Shown here: piece by piece, positions 1 through 7,366 of the stretch | Position numbering within the stretch: the stretch's first letter is position 1 | Layout of the letters: each line of letters starts with the position of its first letter | NCBI GenBank assembly: GCA_002339265.1 | Contig: DDKG01000034.1 | Coordinates: 1 to 16,620, forward strand | Source: Massilia sp. UBA2604 | Lineage (GTDB): Bacteria > Pseudomonadota > Gammaproteobacteria > Burkholderiales > Burkholderiaceae_D | DNA: 16,620 nt | Direction: 5' to 3' | Notes under the pieces: generated by a model | What the model saw: only the letters and a program-made list of their open reading frames with translations | The model's database searches: none | Told to the model about the DNA's origin: nothing | Program-made: the position numbers and the translations under genes

Positions 1-345
1 CGTATTACCCACCTGCCGACCGGCCTGGTGGTCGAGTGCCAGGACGACCGCAGCCAGCACAAGAACAAGGCCTCGGCCATGAAGGTGCTGGCGGCGCGCC
101 TGAAGGACGCCCAGCTGCGCGAGCAGCAGTCGCAGGAAGCGGCCACCCGCAAGAGCCTGATCGGCTCGGGCGATCGCAGCGAGCGCATCCGCACCTACAA
201 TTTCCCGCAGGGTCGCCTGACCGACCACCGCATCAACCTGACCCTGTACAAGCTGGACTTCATCATGGACGGCGACCTGAAGGAACTGACCGATGCGCTG
301 GCGGCGGAGCACCAGGCTGAACTGCTGGCGGCGCTGGGGGATTGA
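1..345 (+). CDS. prfA: Peptide chain release factor 1, C-terminal part (partial)
   Basis: The reading frame is open from the first base of the window and ends at TGA 343-345, giving the last 114 residues of release factor 1. RF1 recognises UAA and UAG in the ribosomal A site and triggers peptide release. The visible part matches the conserved RF1 C-terminal region: [14 protein letters not shown], then a lysine/alanine-rich helix, then [19 protein letters not shown] and a [12 protein letters not shown] segment close to the end. The GGQ hydrolysis motif, expected just upstream, and the start lie outside the window. The downstream neighbour prmC encodes the methyltransferase that modifies the GGQ glutamine of this factor, which supports the call; dsbB lies between them. 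The family assignment is very secure. Confidence 0.97.
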   Translation, partial: RITHLPTGLVVECQDDRSQHKNKASAMKVLAARLKDAQLREQQSQEAATRKSLIGSGDRSERIRTYNFPQGRLTDHRINLTLYKLDFIMDGDLKELTDALAAEHQAELLAALGD

Positions 346-634
346 GCGGATAGCTGACTTAAGTCATTGTTAAGTTGCCAGATTGAAAATGGCCGGGCGT
401 CGTTTGCAACGTTTATGCGAAAATAGCCGCACGCTTGCCTCCCGTTGGCGCCCGCTTCATATGCTGGCGTAAAAACGTCGTTCCCGCGCAGGCGGGAACC
501 CAAGTCTGCATGATCCGCCACTGCTGGCAAACGACAGCGGCTGCGCCGGCAAACTTGGGTCCCCGCCTGCGCGGGGACGACGTGCTTGAGCTAACGGGAA
601 CGGCATTCGCACCGGTCCACATCGAGAAAAATCC
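346..634. other. Spacer between prfA and dsbB
   Basis: No credible gene is seen here. The stretch begins with a 12-base perfect palindrome, TGACTTAAGTCA (355-366), continues through a more A+T-rich part (about 361-430), and is dominated from 476 to 582 by a pair of inverted REP-like hairpins annotated separately. The last 50 bases lead into dsbB with only a weak ribosome binding site (GAGAAA about 8 bases before the ATG). I could not pick a convincing promoter for dsbB. Confidence 0.6.
476..582. repeat. Inverted pair of REP-like palindromic elements (BIME-like)
   Basis: Two 30-base arms, 476-505 and 553-582, are reverse complements at 28 of 30 positions and are separated by 47 bases. Each arm is itself a hairpin. 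The left stem is TTCCCGC/GCGGGAA around loop GCAG; the right stem is TCCCCGC/GCGGGGA around loop CTGC. The only two differences between the arms fall on the two sides of the same stem pair (T-A in one, C-G in the other), so both hairpins stay perfectly paired. Short GC-rich palindromes of this general type, often in inverted pairs between genes, are known as REP elements and are mobilised in some bacteria by RAYT transposases. No transposase gene lies in this window. Assignment to a named REP family is not made. Confidence 0.8.
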
Positions 635-1117
635 ATGCCCACCAATCGCCAGGTCCTGTTCGCCATCTCCTCGATCTCGTTCGCGCTGATCGCCGTCGCC
701 CTCTATCTGCAGCACATCATGGAGATGCGGCCCTGTCCGCTGTGCGTGATCCAGCGCTATATGTTCCTCGCCATCGGCGTGTGCACGCTGGTGTCGGCCA
801 TCAGCGGCAAGGTGCGGGAAGGTACGATCCTGGCCCTGCTGGCGGCCTTCGGCGGCCTGTACACGGTCGGCAAGCACCTGTACGTGATCGCCAATCCCGG
901 CTTCTCGTGCGGCATCGATCCGATGGAGACGATGCTCAACAAGATCCCCACCGCCGAATACCTGCCGTGGCTGTTCCGCGCCGACGGCCTGTGCGAAGGC
1001 GCGACCGACGCCATCCTGGGCCTGGCGATCCCGCAATGGTCGGCGGTCTGGTTCGTGGTGCTGACCGTGCTGCTGGGCTGGGTGCTGCTGCGCCACTTCC
1101 GCGCCAAGCGGGCATGA
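635..1117 (+). CDS. dsbB: Disulfide bond formation protein B (DsbB)
   Basis: This 160-residue inner-membrane protein reoxidises the periplasmic thiol oxidase DsbA and passes electrons to quinone. Four hydrophobic segments are visible. The two periplasmic cysteine pairs of the family are present: Cys34-Pro-Leu-Cys37 just after the first membrane segment, and Cys92 with Cys120 in the second periplasmic loop. Length fits the family (about 160-180 residues). The start at ATG 635 has a weak upstream GAGAAA. The stop overlaps the prmC start as ATGA (1114-1117), so the two are probably translationally coupled. Its position between prfA and prmC is a local arrangement rather than a functional link that I can explain. 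The assignment rests on the cysteine pattern and topology and is secure. Confidence 0.95.
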   Translation: MPTNRQVLFAISSISFALIAVALYLQHIMEMRPCPLCVIQRYMFLAIGVCTLVSAISGKVREGTILALLAAFGGLYTVGKHLYVIANPGFSCGIDPMETMLNKIPTAEYLPWLFRADGLCEGATDAILGLAIPQWSAVWFVVLTVLLGWVLLRHFRAKRA

Positions 1118-1935
1118 TCGAGGCCGGCGCCACCCTCGGGCAGGTGCGGCTGTCGCTGCCGCTCGATCCGCTCGAAAACCGTATCCTGCTGTGCCATGCG
1201 CTGCGCCTGCCGCGCGTGGCCCTGATCACGCAATCCGAACGCGTGCTCAGCGCTGACGAAGCGGCGCATCTCGACGCGCTGGTGCGGCGCCGCCTGGACG
1301 GCGAACCGATCGCCTACATCGTCGGCGAGCGCGAATTCTTCGGGCTGCCGTTCAAGGTGACGCCGGCGGTGCTGATCCCGCGTCCGGACACCGAACTGAT
1401 CGTGGAGCTGGCGCTGGAGCGCCTGGCGCAGCAGGGACGCGTGCTCGACATGGGCACCGGCAGCGGCGCGATCGCCGTTGCCCTGGCCCACACGCGGCCG
1501 GACGCCGACGTCACGGCGCTCGACGTGAGCGAAGAGGCGCTGGCCATCGCGCGCGCCAATGGCGCCGCCAACGGCGCACGCGTGCGCTTCCTGCGCAGCG
1601 ACTGGTACGAGGCCCTCGGCGACGAGCGCTTCGGCCTGATCGTCTCGAACCCGCCCTATATCGTCGCCGGCGACCGCCACCTGATCGAGGGCGACCTGCG
1701 CTTCGAGCCGATCGACGCCCTCACCGACCATGGCGACGGCCTGTCCGACCTGCGCACCATCGCCGATGGCGCGGCGAGGCACCTGGAGCCCGGCGGCTGG
1801 CTGCTGCTCGAACATGGCTACGACCAGGCCGAGGCGGCGCGCGGCCTCTTGACCGCGGGCGGCTACGCCGAGGTGCAGAGCTGGCGCGACCTGGCCGGCA
1901 TCGAACGGGTCAGCGGAGGCCGCCGCGGTGCCTAG
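1114..1935 (+). CDS. prmC: Release factor glutamine methyltransferase PrmC (HemK)
   Basis: A 273-residue SAM-dependent methyltransferase that N5-methylates the glutamine of the GGQ motif in RF1 and RF2, improving termination. A helical N-terminal substrate-binding domain (about 1-75) ends in the family sequence GEREFFG (71-77), followed by IPRPDTE (88-94). The Rossmann SAM site is DMGTGSGAIA (112-121) and the catalytic NPPY motif, which binds the target glutamine, is at 179-182. The ATG at 1114 overlaps the dsbB stop and gives the usual family length; the frame stays open further upstream but there it only runs through dsbB in another frame. The gene closes with a duplicated 9-base unit carrying two in-frame TAG stops. 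Confidence 0.95.
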   Translation: MIEAGATLGQVRLSLPLDPLENRILLCHALRLPRVALITQSERVLSADEAAHLDALVRRRLDGEPIAYIVGEREFFGLPFKVTPAVLIPRPDTELIVELALERLAQQGRVLDMGTGSGAIAVALAHTRPDADVTALDVSEEALAIARANGAANGARVRFLRSDWYEALGDERFGLIVSNPPYIVAGDRHLIEGDLRFEPIDALTDHGDGLSDLRTIADGAARHLEPGGWLLLEHGYDQAEAARGLLTAGGYAEVQSWRDLAGIERVSGGRRGA

Positions 1936-1944
1936 GGTGCCTAG
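1927..1944 (+). repeat. Tandem 9-base duplication at the prmC stop
   Basis: The last codons and stop of prmC, GGT GCC TAG (1927-1935), are repeated immediately and in frame at 1936-1944. This gives two consecutive in-frame TAG stops separated by Gly-Ala. It looks like a simple slippage duplication. Confidence 0.8.
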
Positions 1945-2002
1945 GGCGCGCACCTCCCAGGATGGGCTTGTTAAAATGACCAGTCCTGATTCCGGAGCAT
2001 GC

Positions 2003-4063
2003 ATGCGCATCCTGTTCGCCTCTCTCGTCCTGCTCGCGCCGCTGCACGGCGGCGCCGCCGTCGTGCAGCCCGCGCTGCCCACGCCGCCTGCGCTTGCGCA
2101 GGACGCGCCTGCTGAACAGCCACCCGTGCAACCCTCCGTGCTGGCCGCCCGCCTCTACGAACGCGACTGGCAATGGCAGTTGCGCCACGCCCCCGAAAAG
2201 GCCACCGCCCTGGGCGAACATCGCTACAACGCCTGGTTGAGCGACACCTCGCTGGCCGCGCGCGCGGCCGCGCTCGAACACGAGCGCGCCATGCTGGCGG
2301 CGGCGCAGAAGATCGACCGCGCGCAGCTAGGCGGCGAAGACCAGGTCTCGTACGACCTGTTCGTGGCCGACAAGGAACGCCTGATCGCGGTCGGCGCCGC
2401 GCGTCCTTTCGATCCGCTCCCGATCACCGCCTATGACGGCCTGCAGGTGCGGCTGCCGCGCCTGGTCGCGCAGATGCCGTTCGCGACCGACGCCGACTAC
2501 CTGGTTTATCTCGCGCGCCTGCAGGCGCTGCCGGCCCACGTCGACGGCCTGATCGAGCAGCTGCGCGCCGGCAAGCAGGCCGGCTGGACGATCCCCAAGG
2601 CCGCCATCGCGCCGGCGCCGGACGCCTTGCGCGCACTGCGCGAAAAGCTGATCGACGGGCCGCTCGGCGCGCCCTTCCAGCGCATCCCGGCGACCATCGC
2701 GCCCGAGGTACGCGAGCAGTTCCGCGCGGCCGGCAAGGCGACCCTGGAACAGCAGGCAGCGCCCGCCCTGCGCAAGCTCGAAGACTTCCTGCGCCAGGAC
2801 TACGTGCCCGGCGCGCGCGACAGCATCGGCGCCGCGGCGCTGCCGGGCGGCCCCGAGTGGTATGCCCAGCTGGTGAAGGACAGCACCACCACCGCAATGA
2901 CCCCGGCCCAGGTGCATGCGCTCGGCCTGCAAGAGGTGGCGCGCCTGCGCGCCGGGATCGAGCGCCTGATCCCGCGCACCGGCTTTCGCGGCGGCTTCGC
3001 CGAATTCATCGCCTTCGCGCGCAGCGACCGGCGCCTGTTCTTCACCGACGCGGCGGCCCTGCTCGACCGCTACCGGCGCACGCTGGCACTGGCCCAGGGC
3101 CGGCTGGGCCGCGTGGTCACGGTGATTCCAGCGGCCGGCATCGTCGTCAAGCCGATGGGCGGCGATGGCGCCAGCCAGCCGGCCGCCTATTACGAGGCCG
3201 GCAGCGCGGAGCGCAGCGCCGCGCTGGTGGTCGACACGGCGCGCCTGAACGCGCGGCCGATCTGGCAGGTCGACACCGTGGCCCTGCACGAGGCGGTGCC
3301 CGGCCACCACCTGCAGGTGGCGCGCGCCCAGGAACTGGCGCTGCCGGCGTTCCGGCGCCACGGCTGGTACGACGCCTACGGCGAAGGCTGGGCCACCTAT
3401 GCCGAGAGCCTGGGGCCCGAACTCGGCCTGTTCCAGGATCCGTTCTCGCTGTTCGGCCACCTCAATGAAGAGATGTTCCGCGCCGCGCGCCTGGTGGTCG
3501 ACACCGGCATCCATTCGCTCGGCTGGACGCGCCAGCAGGCGATCGATTACCTGAACACGCATACCGCCAATCCGCCGTCCGACAATGCGGCGGAGGTCGA
3601 CCGCTATATCGCGCGTCCGGCCCAGGCGCTGGGCTACAAGATCGGCCAGCTGCGCATACTGGCGCTGCGCACCCAGGCGCGCGCCGCGCTCGGCAAGGGA
3701 TTCGACCTGCGCCGCTTCCACGACGCCCTGCTCGGCGGCGGCGCGCTGCCGCTGGCCGAGCTGGAGCGCCGCATGGGCCTTTGGCTCGCGGCCGAGAAGG
3801 ATCCGGCGAAACGCGCCAGCGCGCCGCAGGCTGCTGCCGGCGCTGCTTCCGCCCCTGATCCCGACGCCGCTGCCAAATTCAACGCCGACTTCGAATCGAT
3901 ACCGGCGCCGGCCTGGGAACCTGCTTTCGAATTCATCTTCACGCTCGACGGCGAACTCCCGCCCGGCTACGACCCGGGCCCGGCGCCCGATTTCGCGCCG
4001 CCGGCCGCGCCGGCGCCGCCGCCTGCCCGCACATCCTTCAGCGCGCCGCCCTGGCTTGAATGA
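2003..4063 (+). CDS. Exported DUF885-family protein (putative metallopeptidase)
   Basis: A 686-residue protein of the DUF885 family, thought to be zinc-dependent peptidases with unknown substrates. The signature HEAVPGHHLQ is at 429-438 (His429, Glu430, His435, His436), and the second conserved block YGEGWATYAE begins at 459. The start at ATG 2003 is chosen because GGAG at 1994-1997 lies five bases before it and because it yields a hydrophobic N-terminal signal sequence (MRILFASLVLLAPL) with possible cleavage sites near 19 or 32; an earlier in-frame ATG at 1928 would bury that signal. A TTAAAAT stretch at 1971-1977 could be a -10 element. The last 40 or so residues are an unusual proline/alanine-rich tail beyond the peptidase core. 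The substrate cannot be told from the sequence. Confidence 0.88.
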   Translation: MRILFASLVLLAPLHGGAAVVQPALPTPPALAQDAPAEQPPVQPSVLAARLYERDWQWQLRHAPEKATALGEHRYNAWLSDTSLAARAAALEHERAMLAAAQKIDRAQLGGEDQVSYDLFVADKERLIAVGAARPFDPLPITAYDGLQVRLPRLVAQMPFATDADYLVYLARLQALPAHVDGLIEQLRAGKQAGWTIPKAAIAPAPDALRALREKLIDGPLGAPFQRIPATIAPEVREQFRAAGKATLEQQAAPALRKLEDFLRQDYVPGARDSIGAAALPGGPEWYAQLVKDSTTTAMTPAQVHALGLQEVARLRAGIERLIPRTGFRGGFAEFIAFARSDRRLFFTDAAALLDRYRRTLALAQGRLGRVVTVIPAAGIVVKPMGGDGASQPAAYYEAGSAERSAALVVDTARLNARPIWQVDTVALHEAVPGHHLQVARAQELALPAFRRHGWYDAYGEGWATYAESLGPELGLFQDPFSLFGHLNEEMFRAARLVVDTGIHSLGWTRQQAIDYLNTHTANPPSDNAAEVDRYIARPAQALGYKIGQLRILALRTQARAALGKGFDLRRFHDALLGGGALPLAELERRMGLWLAAEKDPAKRASAPQAAAGAASAPDPDAAAKFNADFESIPAPAWEPAFEFIFTLDGELPPGYDPGPAPDFAPPAAPAPPPARTSFSAPPWLE

Positions 4064-4089
4064 GGGAGTGCCGAACGCGCAGTCCGTTT

Positions 4090-4115
4090 TTCGGTTAATC
4101 TCTGCACCAACCGAA
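4090..4115 (+). promoter_or_regulatory. Inverted repeat upstream of gshA
   Basis: A perfect 7-base inverted repeat, TTCGGTT (4090-4096) and AACCGAA (4109-4115), with a 12-base spacer lies 25 bases before the gshA start. A further CCGAAC at 4071-4076 could pair with the same central TTCGG (4090-4094), so two mutually exclusive hairpins are possible. It could be an operator, a leader structure or chance; there is no T-tract, so it is not an obvious terminator for the preceding gene. Confidence 0.35.
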
Positions 4116-4140
4116 CTGGCAGTATAAGAAAGGAAACACT

Positions 4141-5736
4141 GTGTCGAACCAATTCAACCGCCGCCTGGCACTGCTCGACGACGACGACCACCGCGCCCTG
4201 CTGGGCCAGGGCCTGCGCGGCATCGAGCGCGAAACCCTGCGCATCGACGCGGCTGGCCAGTTGGCGCGCACCCCGCACTCCCCGGCACTCGGTTCGGCCC
4301 TGACGCACCCGCACATCACGACCGACTACGCCGAGGCGCTGCTGGAATTCATCACGCCGGCCGAGCACGACATCGGGCTGGCGCTGCACCGCCTCGATGC
4401 GATCCACCGCTACGCCTATGCCAAGCTGGGCGACGAGATGCTGTGGGGTGTGTCGATGCCGGGCGAACTGCCGCCCGAGGAAGAGATCGAGATCGCCTGG
4501 TACGGCAAGTCGAATATCGGCATGCTCAAGCACGTGTACCGGCGCGGCCTGGCGCTGCGCTACGGCAAGGCGATGCAGTGCATCGCCGGCATCCACTACA
4601 ACTATTCGCTGCCGGAACCGTTGTGGCAGCTGTTCGCGCAAGAAGAAGGGATCACCGAGGAACGCCGCCATGCGCTGCGCGACTTCCAGTCGGAAAGCTA
4701 TATCGCGATGATCCGCAACTTCCGTCGCTATTCCTGGCTGCTGATGTACCTGTTCGGCGCGACGCCGGCGCTCACCACCAGCTTCCTGCGCGGCCGCGAA
4801 CACCAGCTCGAGACACTGTCCGACGACACGCTGTACCTGCCGTATGCGACCAGCCTGCGCATGAGCGACCTGGGCTACCAGAACGACGCCCAGTCGGGCC
4901 TGCGTCCGCACGAGAACAGCCTGGAAAGCTATGTGACCAGCCTGATGGATGCGGTCAACCGTCCCTATGAACCCTATGCGAAACTGGGCACCCAGAAGGA
5001 CGGCGAGTGGATCCAGCTGTCGACCAATGTGCTGCAGATCGAGAACGAGTATTACTCGACCATCCGTCCCAAGCGCGTGATCCGCACCGGCGAGCGTCCG
5101 GTGCAGGCCCTGTGCAACCGCGGTGTGCAATACATCGAGGTGCGCTGCCTCGACGTCGACCCGTTCGAGCCGGTGGGCATCGCCCTCGACACCGGCCGCT
5201 TCCTGGACGCCTTCCTGCTGTTCTGCGCGCTCGAAGAAAGCCCCTTGATCAGCGCCCACGACAGCCAGCTGCACGCCCGCAACTTCGCGCGCACGGTCAA
5301 GGAAGGCCGTCGCCCCGACCTGACCCTGACCCGCGACGGCATCGAGGTGCCGCTCAAGGAATGGGCGCTGGAACTGATCGAGCGCATCCGTCCGGTGGCG
5401 CAGCTGCTGGACGACGGGCACAACGAGGGCGACGTGCACCAGGGTTCGCTGGCCAGGCAGAAGGCGAAGATCGAGGATCCGGCGCTGACGCCATCGGCGC
5501 GGGTGCTGGAAGAAGTGCGCGCGCTCGGCTCGGCCGCGGCCTTCGGCCTGCAGCAGAGCCGCCTGCATGCGGCCACCTTCCGCGACAGCCCGCTGATGCC
5601 GGCCGAGGAAGCGCTGTTCGACGAGATGGCCGCCAGCTCGCACGCCGAGCAGGCCAGCATCGAGCAGCTCGACACCGGCAGCTTCGACGACTTTGTTGCG
5701 GCGTATAACAGCAGTAAGCTATGCTCCAACAACTGA
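4141..5736 (+). CDS. gshA: Glutamate-cysteine ligase, class 1 (GshA)
   Basis: This 531-residue cytosolic enzyme joins L-glutamate to L-cysteine using ATP to give gamma-glutamylcysteine, the first and rate-limiting step of glutathione synthesis. It matches the E. coli-type (class 1) family over its whole length (E. coli protein 518 residues): GIERETLRI near 27-35, [15 protein letters not shown] near 60-74, the GIHYNYS block near 156, and [15 protein letters not shown] in the C-terminal half. The start is GTG 4141, preceded by AAGGAAA (4130-4136) at good spacing. Only 50 bases separate its stop from the deacetylase-family gene, so co-transcription is possible. Many betaproteobacteria carry a different, unrelated type of GshA; from memory, this class is best known from gammaproteobacteria. 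Confidence 0.95.
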   Translation: MSNQFNRRLALLDDDDHRALLGQGLRGIERETLRIDAAGQLARTPHSPALGSALTHPHITTDYAEALLEFITPAEHDIGLALHRLDAIHRYAYAKLGDEMLWGVSMPGELPPEEEIEIAWYGKSNIGMLKHVYRRGLALRYGKAMQCIAGIHYNYSLPEPLWQLFAQEEGITEERRHALRDFQSESYIAMIRNFRRYSWLLMYLFGATPALTTSFLRGREHQLETLSDDTLYLPYATSLRMSDLGYQNDAQSGLRPHENSLESYVTSLMDAVNRPYEPYAKLGTQKDGEWIQLSTNVLQIENEYYSTIRPKRVIRTGERPVQALCNRGVQYIEVRCLDVDPFEPVGIALDTGRFLDAFLLFCALEESPLISAHDSQLHARNFARTVKEGRRPDLTLTRDGIEVPLKEWALELIERIRPVAQLLDDGHNEGDVHQGSLARQKAKIEDPALTPSARVLEEVRALGSAAAFGLQQSRLHAATFRDSPLMPAEEALFDEMAASSHAEQASIEQLDTGSFDDFVAAYNSSKLCSNN

Positions 5737-5786
5737 GGTAGTCGCCAGGCGCGGCACCCCACCGAACCGGCAGCCGCGAGGACCAC

Positions 5787-6833
5787 TTGCTCACGTTTTA
5801 CAACGAACACCATGCCCAGCATGCCGGCCGCGTCGAGCTCCAGCGCGGCGAGCTGGCGCCGTGTTCCGACAAACCCGAGCGCGCCGCCATCGTCCTGAAG
5901 GAATGCGAGCGGCGCGGCCTCGGCGCCATCGTCACGCCGCACGGCGTGCCGCTGATGACGCTGGAGCGGGTGCACAGCCCGCGCTACCTGCACTTCCTGC
6001 GCCAGGCCTGGAGCGAGTGGATCGGTCTCGACGCGCGCAACGCCGGCAAGGATGCCTTGCCCAACGCCTGGCCGGTGCGCACCCTGCGCTTCGATATCGA
6101 GCCGGACGATTTCGGCGCGCGCCTCGGCCTGTATTCGATGGACGCCGCCACGCCAATCACGAGCGGCACCTGGATCGCGGCCAAGACCGGCGCCGACTGC
6201 GCCGTCAACGCGGCCCATGCCCTGCAACGCGGCGAGCGCGGCACCTTCGCGCTCACGCGCCCGCCCGGCCACCACGCCGGCAGCGATTTCTTCGGCGGCG
6301 CCTGCTTCCTGAACAATGCCGCGCTGGCGGCCCAGCACCTGCTGGACGACGGCCTGGAGCGCGTCGCCATCCTCGATCTCGACTACCACCACGGCAACGG
6401 TACCCAGAGCATTTTTTATCACCGCAACGACGTGCTGTTCGTCTCGATCCACGCCGACCCGCGCCTGGCCTATCCATTCTACCTGGGCCACGCCGACGAA
6501 ACCGGCAGCGGCGCCGGCCTTGGCTACACGATGAACATCCCGCTGGCGCCCGGTTGCGGCAGCGGCGCCTGGTTCGCGGCGCTGGAAACGGCCTGCCTCA
6601 AGATTTCCATGGCCCGGCCGCAGGCGCTGGTGGTCTCGCTCGGCGTCGATACTGCGCCGCTCGGCCTTGACCCGCGCTTCGGCCTGCAGGGCGGCGACTT
6701 CCTGCGCATCGGCGAACGCATCGCCCACCTGGGCCTGCCGACGGCCTTCGTGTTCGAGGCCGGCAACGCCGGCCCCGAGCTCGGCATCCATACGGTCAAC
6801 GTGCTCGAGGGTTTCGAGACCGCCGCCGAATGA
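5787..6833 (+). CDS. Histone deacetylase / acetylpolyamine amidohydrolase family protein with altered active site
   Basis: A 348-residue arginase/deacetylase-fold protein that aligns without gaps at its N-terminus to Mycoplana acetylpolyamine amidohydrolase (341 residues, recalled from memory). The zinc ligands are kept: Asp199 and His201 in DLDYHHGNGTQ and Asp288 in SLGVDT. So is the histidine dyad His162-His163 (RPPGHHA). However, the catalytic tyrosine of the EGGY motif (Tyr323 in the reference) is Asn327, in EAGNAG. The aromatic Tyr168 position is Ala172, and the acidic Glu106 position appears to be Gly110. Glu17 is retained. Activity on acetylpolyamines is therefore uncertain. The start is TTG 5787, supported by GAGGA at 5778-5782 and by the N-terminal alignment. 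It sits between gshA and an acetyltransferase gene on the same strand. Confidence 0.85.
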   Translation: MLTFYNEHHAQHAGRVELQRGELAPCSDKPERAAIVLKECERRGLGAIVTPHGVPLMTLERVHSPRYLHFLRQAWSEWIGLDARNAGKDALPNAWPVRTLRFDIEPDDFGARLGLYSMDAATPITSGTWIAAKTGADCAVNAAHALQRGERGTFALTRPPGHHAGSDFFGGACFLNNAALAAQHLLDDGLERVAILDLDYHHGNGTQSIFYHRNDVLFVSIHADPRLAYPFYLGHADETGSGAGLGYTMNIPLAPGCGSGAWFAALETACLKISMARPQALVVSLGVDTAPLGLDPRFGLQGGDFLRIGERIAHLGLPTAFVFEAGNAGPELGIHTVNVLEGFETAAE

Positions 6834-6870
6834 TCTTCGCTTCATCATCTACCACAATCGCTTCATGCTC

Positions 6871-7338
6871 ATGACCACCACCAGCCTCATCGACTGGCAA
6901 TTCTCGCGCTTCGCCGACCTCACCCCGTTCGACCTGTATGAAGTGCTGGCCCAGCGCCAGAACGTCTTCATCCTCGAGCAGACCTGCCTGTATCCGGACA
7001 TCGACGGCCAGGACCTCGATGCTCACCACCTGCTGGGATGGCGCACGGTCGACGGCAAGCGCCACCTGGCCGCCTACCTGCGCGTGCTGGCCCCGGGCGC
7101 CAAGTACGACGAGATGTCGATCGGCCGCGTGATCACCACGCCGGCCGCGCGCGGCACTGGCGCCGGCCGCGCCCTGCTCGACGAGGGCATCCGCCAGGCC
7201 GAGGCGCTGTATCCGGGCCACCGCATCCGCATCGGCGCCCAGCAATACCTGGAGCGCTTCTACGGCGGCTTCGGCTTCCAGACCGTCTCGGAACCCTATG
7301 ACGAAGACGGCATCATGCACATCGACATGCTGCGCTGA
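6871..7338 (+). CDS. ElaA-type GNAT N-acetyltransferase
   Basis: A 155-residue GNAT-fold protein closely resembling E. coli ElaA (153 residues): shared blocks are the N-terminal IDWQ, LRQ-like AQRQNVFILEQTCLYPDIDGQDLD (28-50, here described by position), IGRVITTP (84-91) and YEEDG-like YDEDGIMHI near the C-terminus. The acetyl-CoA loop RGTGAG is at 94-99 (Arg94, Gly97, Gly99 of RxxGxG). GNAT enzymes move an acetyl group from acetyl-CoA to an amine; the physiological substrate of ElaA is not established. ATG 6871 is chosen because homology begins just after it; ATG 6865 is two codons earlier and neither has a clear ribosome binding site, which suggests coupling to the gene 37 bases upstream. 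Confidence 0.85.
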   Translation: MTTTSLIDWQFSRFADLTPFDLYEVLAQRQNVFILEQTCLYPDIDGQDLDAHHLLGWRTVDGKRHLAAYLRVLAPGAKYDEMSIGRVITTPAARGTGAGRALLDEGIRQAEALYPGHRIRIGAQQYLERFYGGFGFQTVSEPYDEDGIMHIDMLR

Positions 7339-7366
7339 GCGCGCCAGCGGGCCCGCACGACCACCT

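Noticed and set aside
355..366. Palindrome TGACTTAAGTCA after prfA as terminator or operator
   Set aside because: Too short, without a loop or T-run, and no other support.
476..582. CRISPR array
   Set aside because: Only two copies, in inverted rather than direct orientation, each self-complementary; this fits REP-type elements.
1928..2002. ATG-like start at 1928 for the DUF885 protein
   Set aside because: It would overlap the prmC end and place 25 unlikely residues before a clear signal peptide; ATG 2003 has a well-spaced GGAG.
2327..3721. Open frame of 464 codons on the - strand opposite the DUF885 gene
   Set aside because: Antisense shadow; the sense strand carries clear conserved metallopeptidase motifs.
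3967..5643. Open frame of 558 codons on the - strand opposite gshA
   Set aside because: Antisense shadow of a conserved enzyme gene; composition is biased and no domain is recognisable.
5052..6848. Open frame of 598 codons on the - strand opposite gshA and the deacetylase-family gene
   Set aside because: It spans two well-supported genes in antisense and shows no motif.
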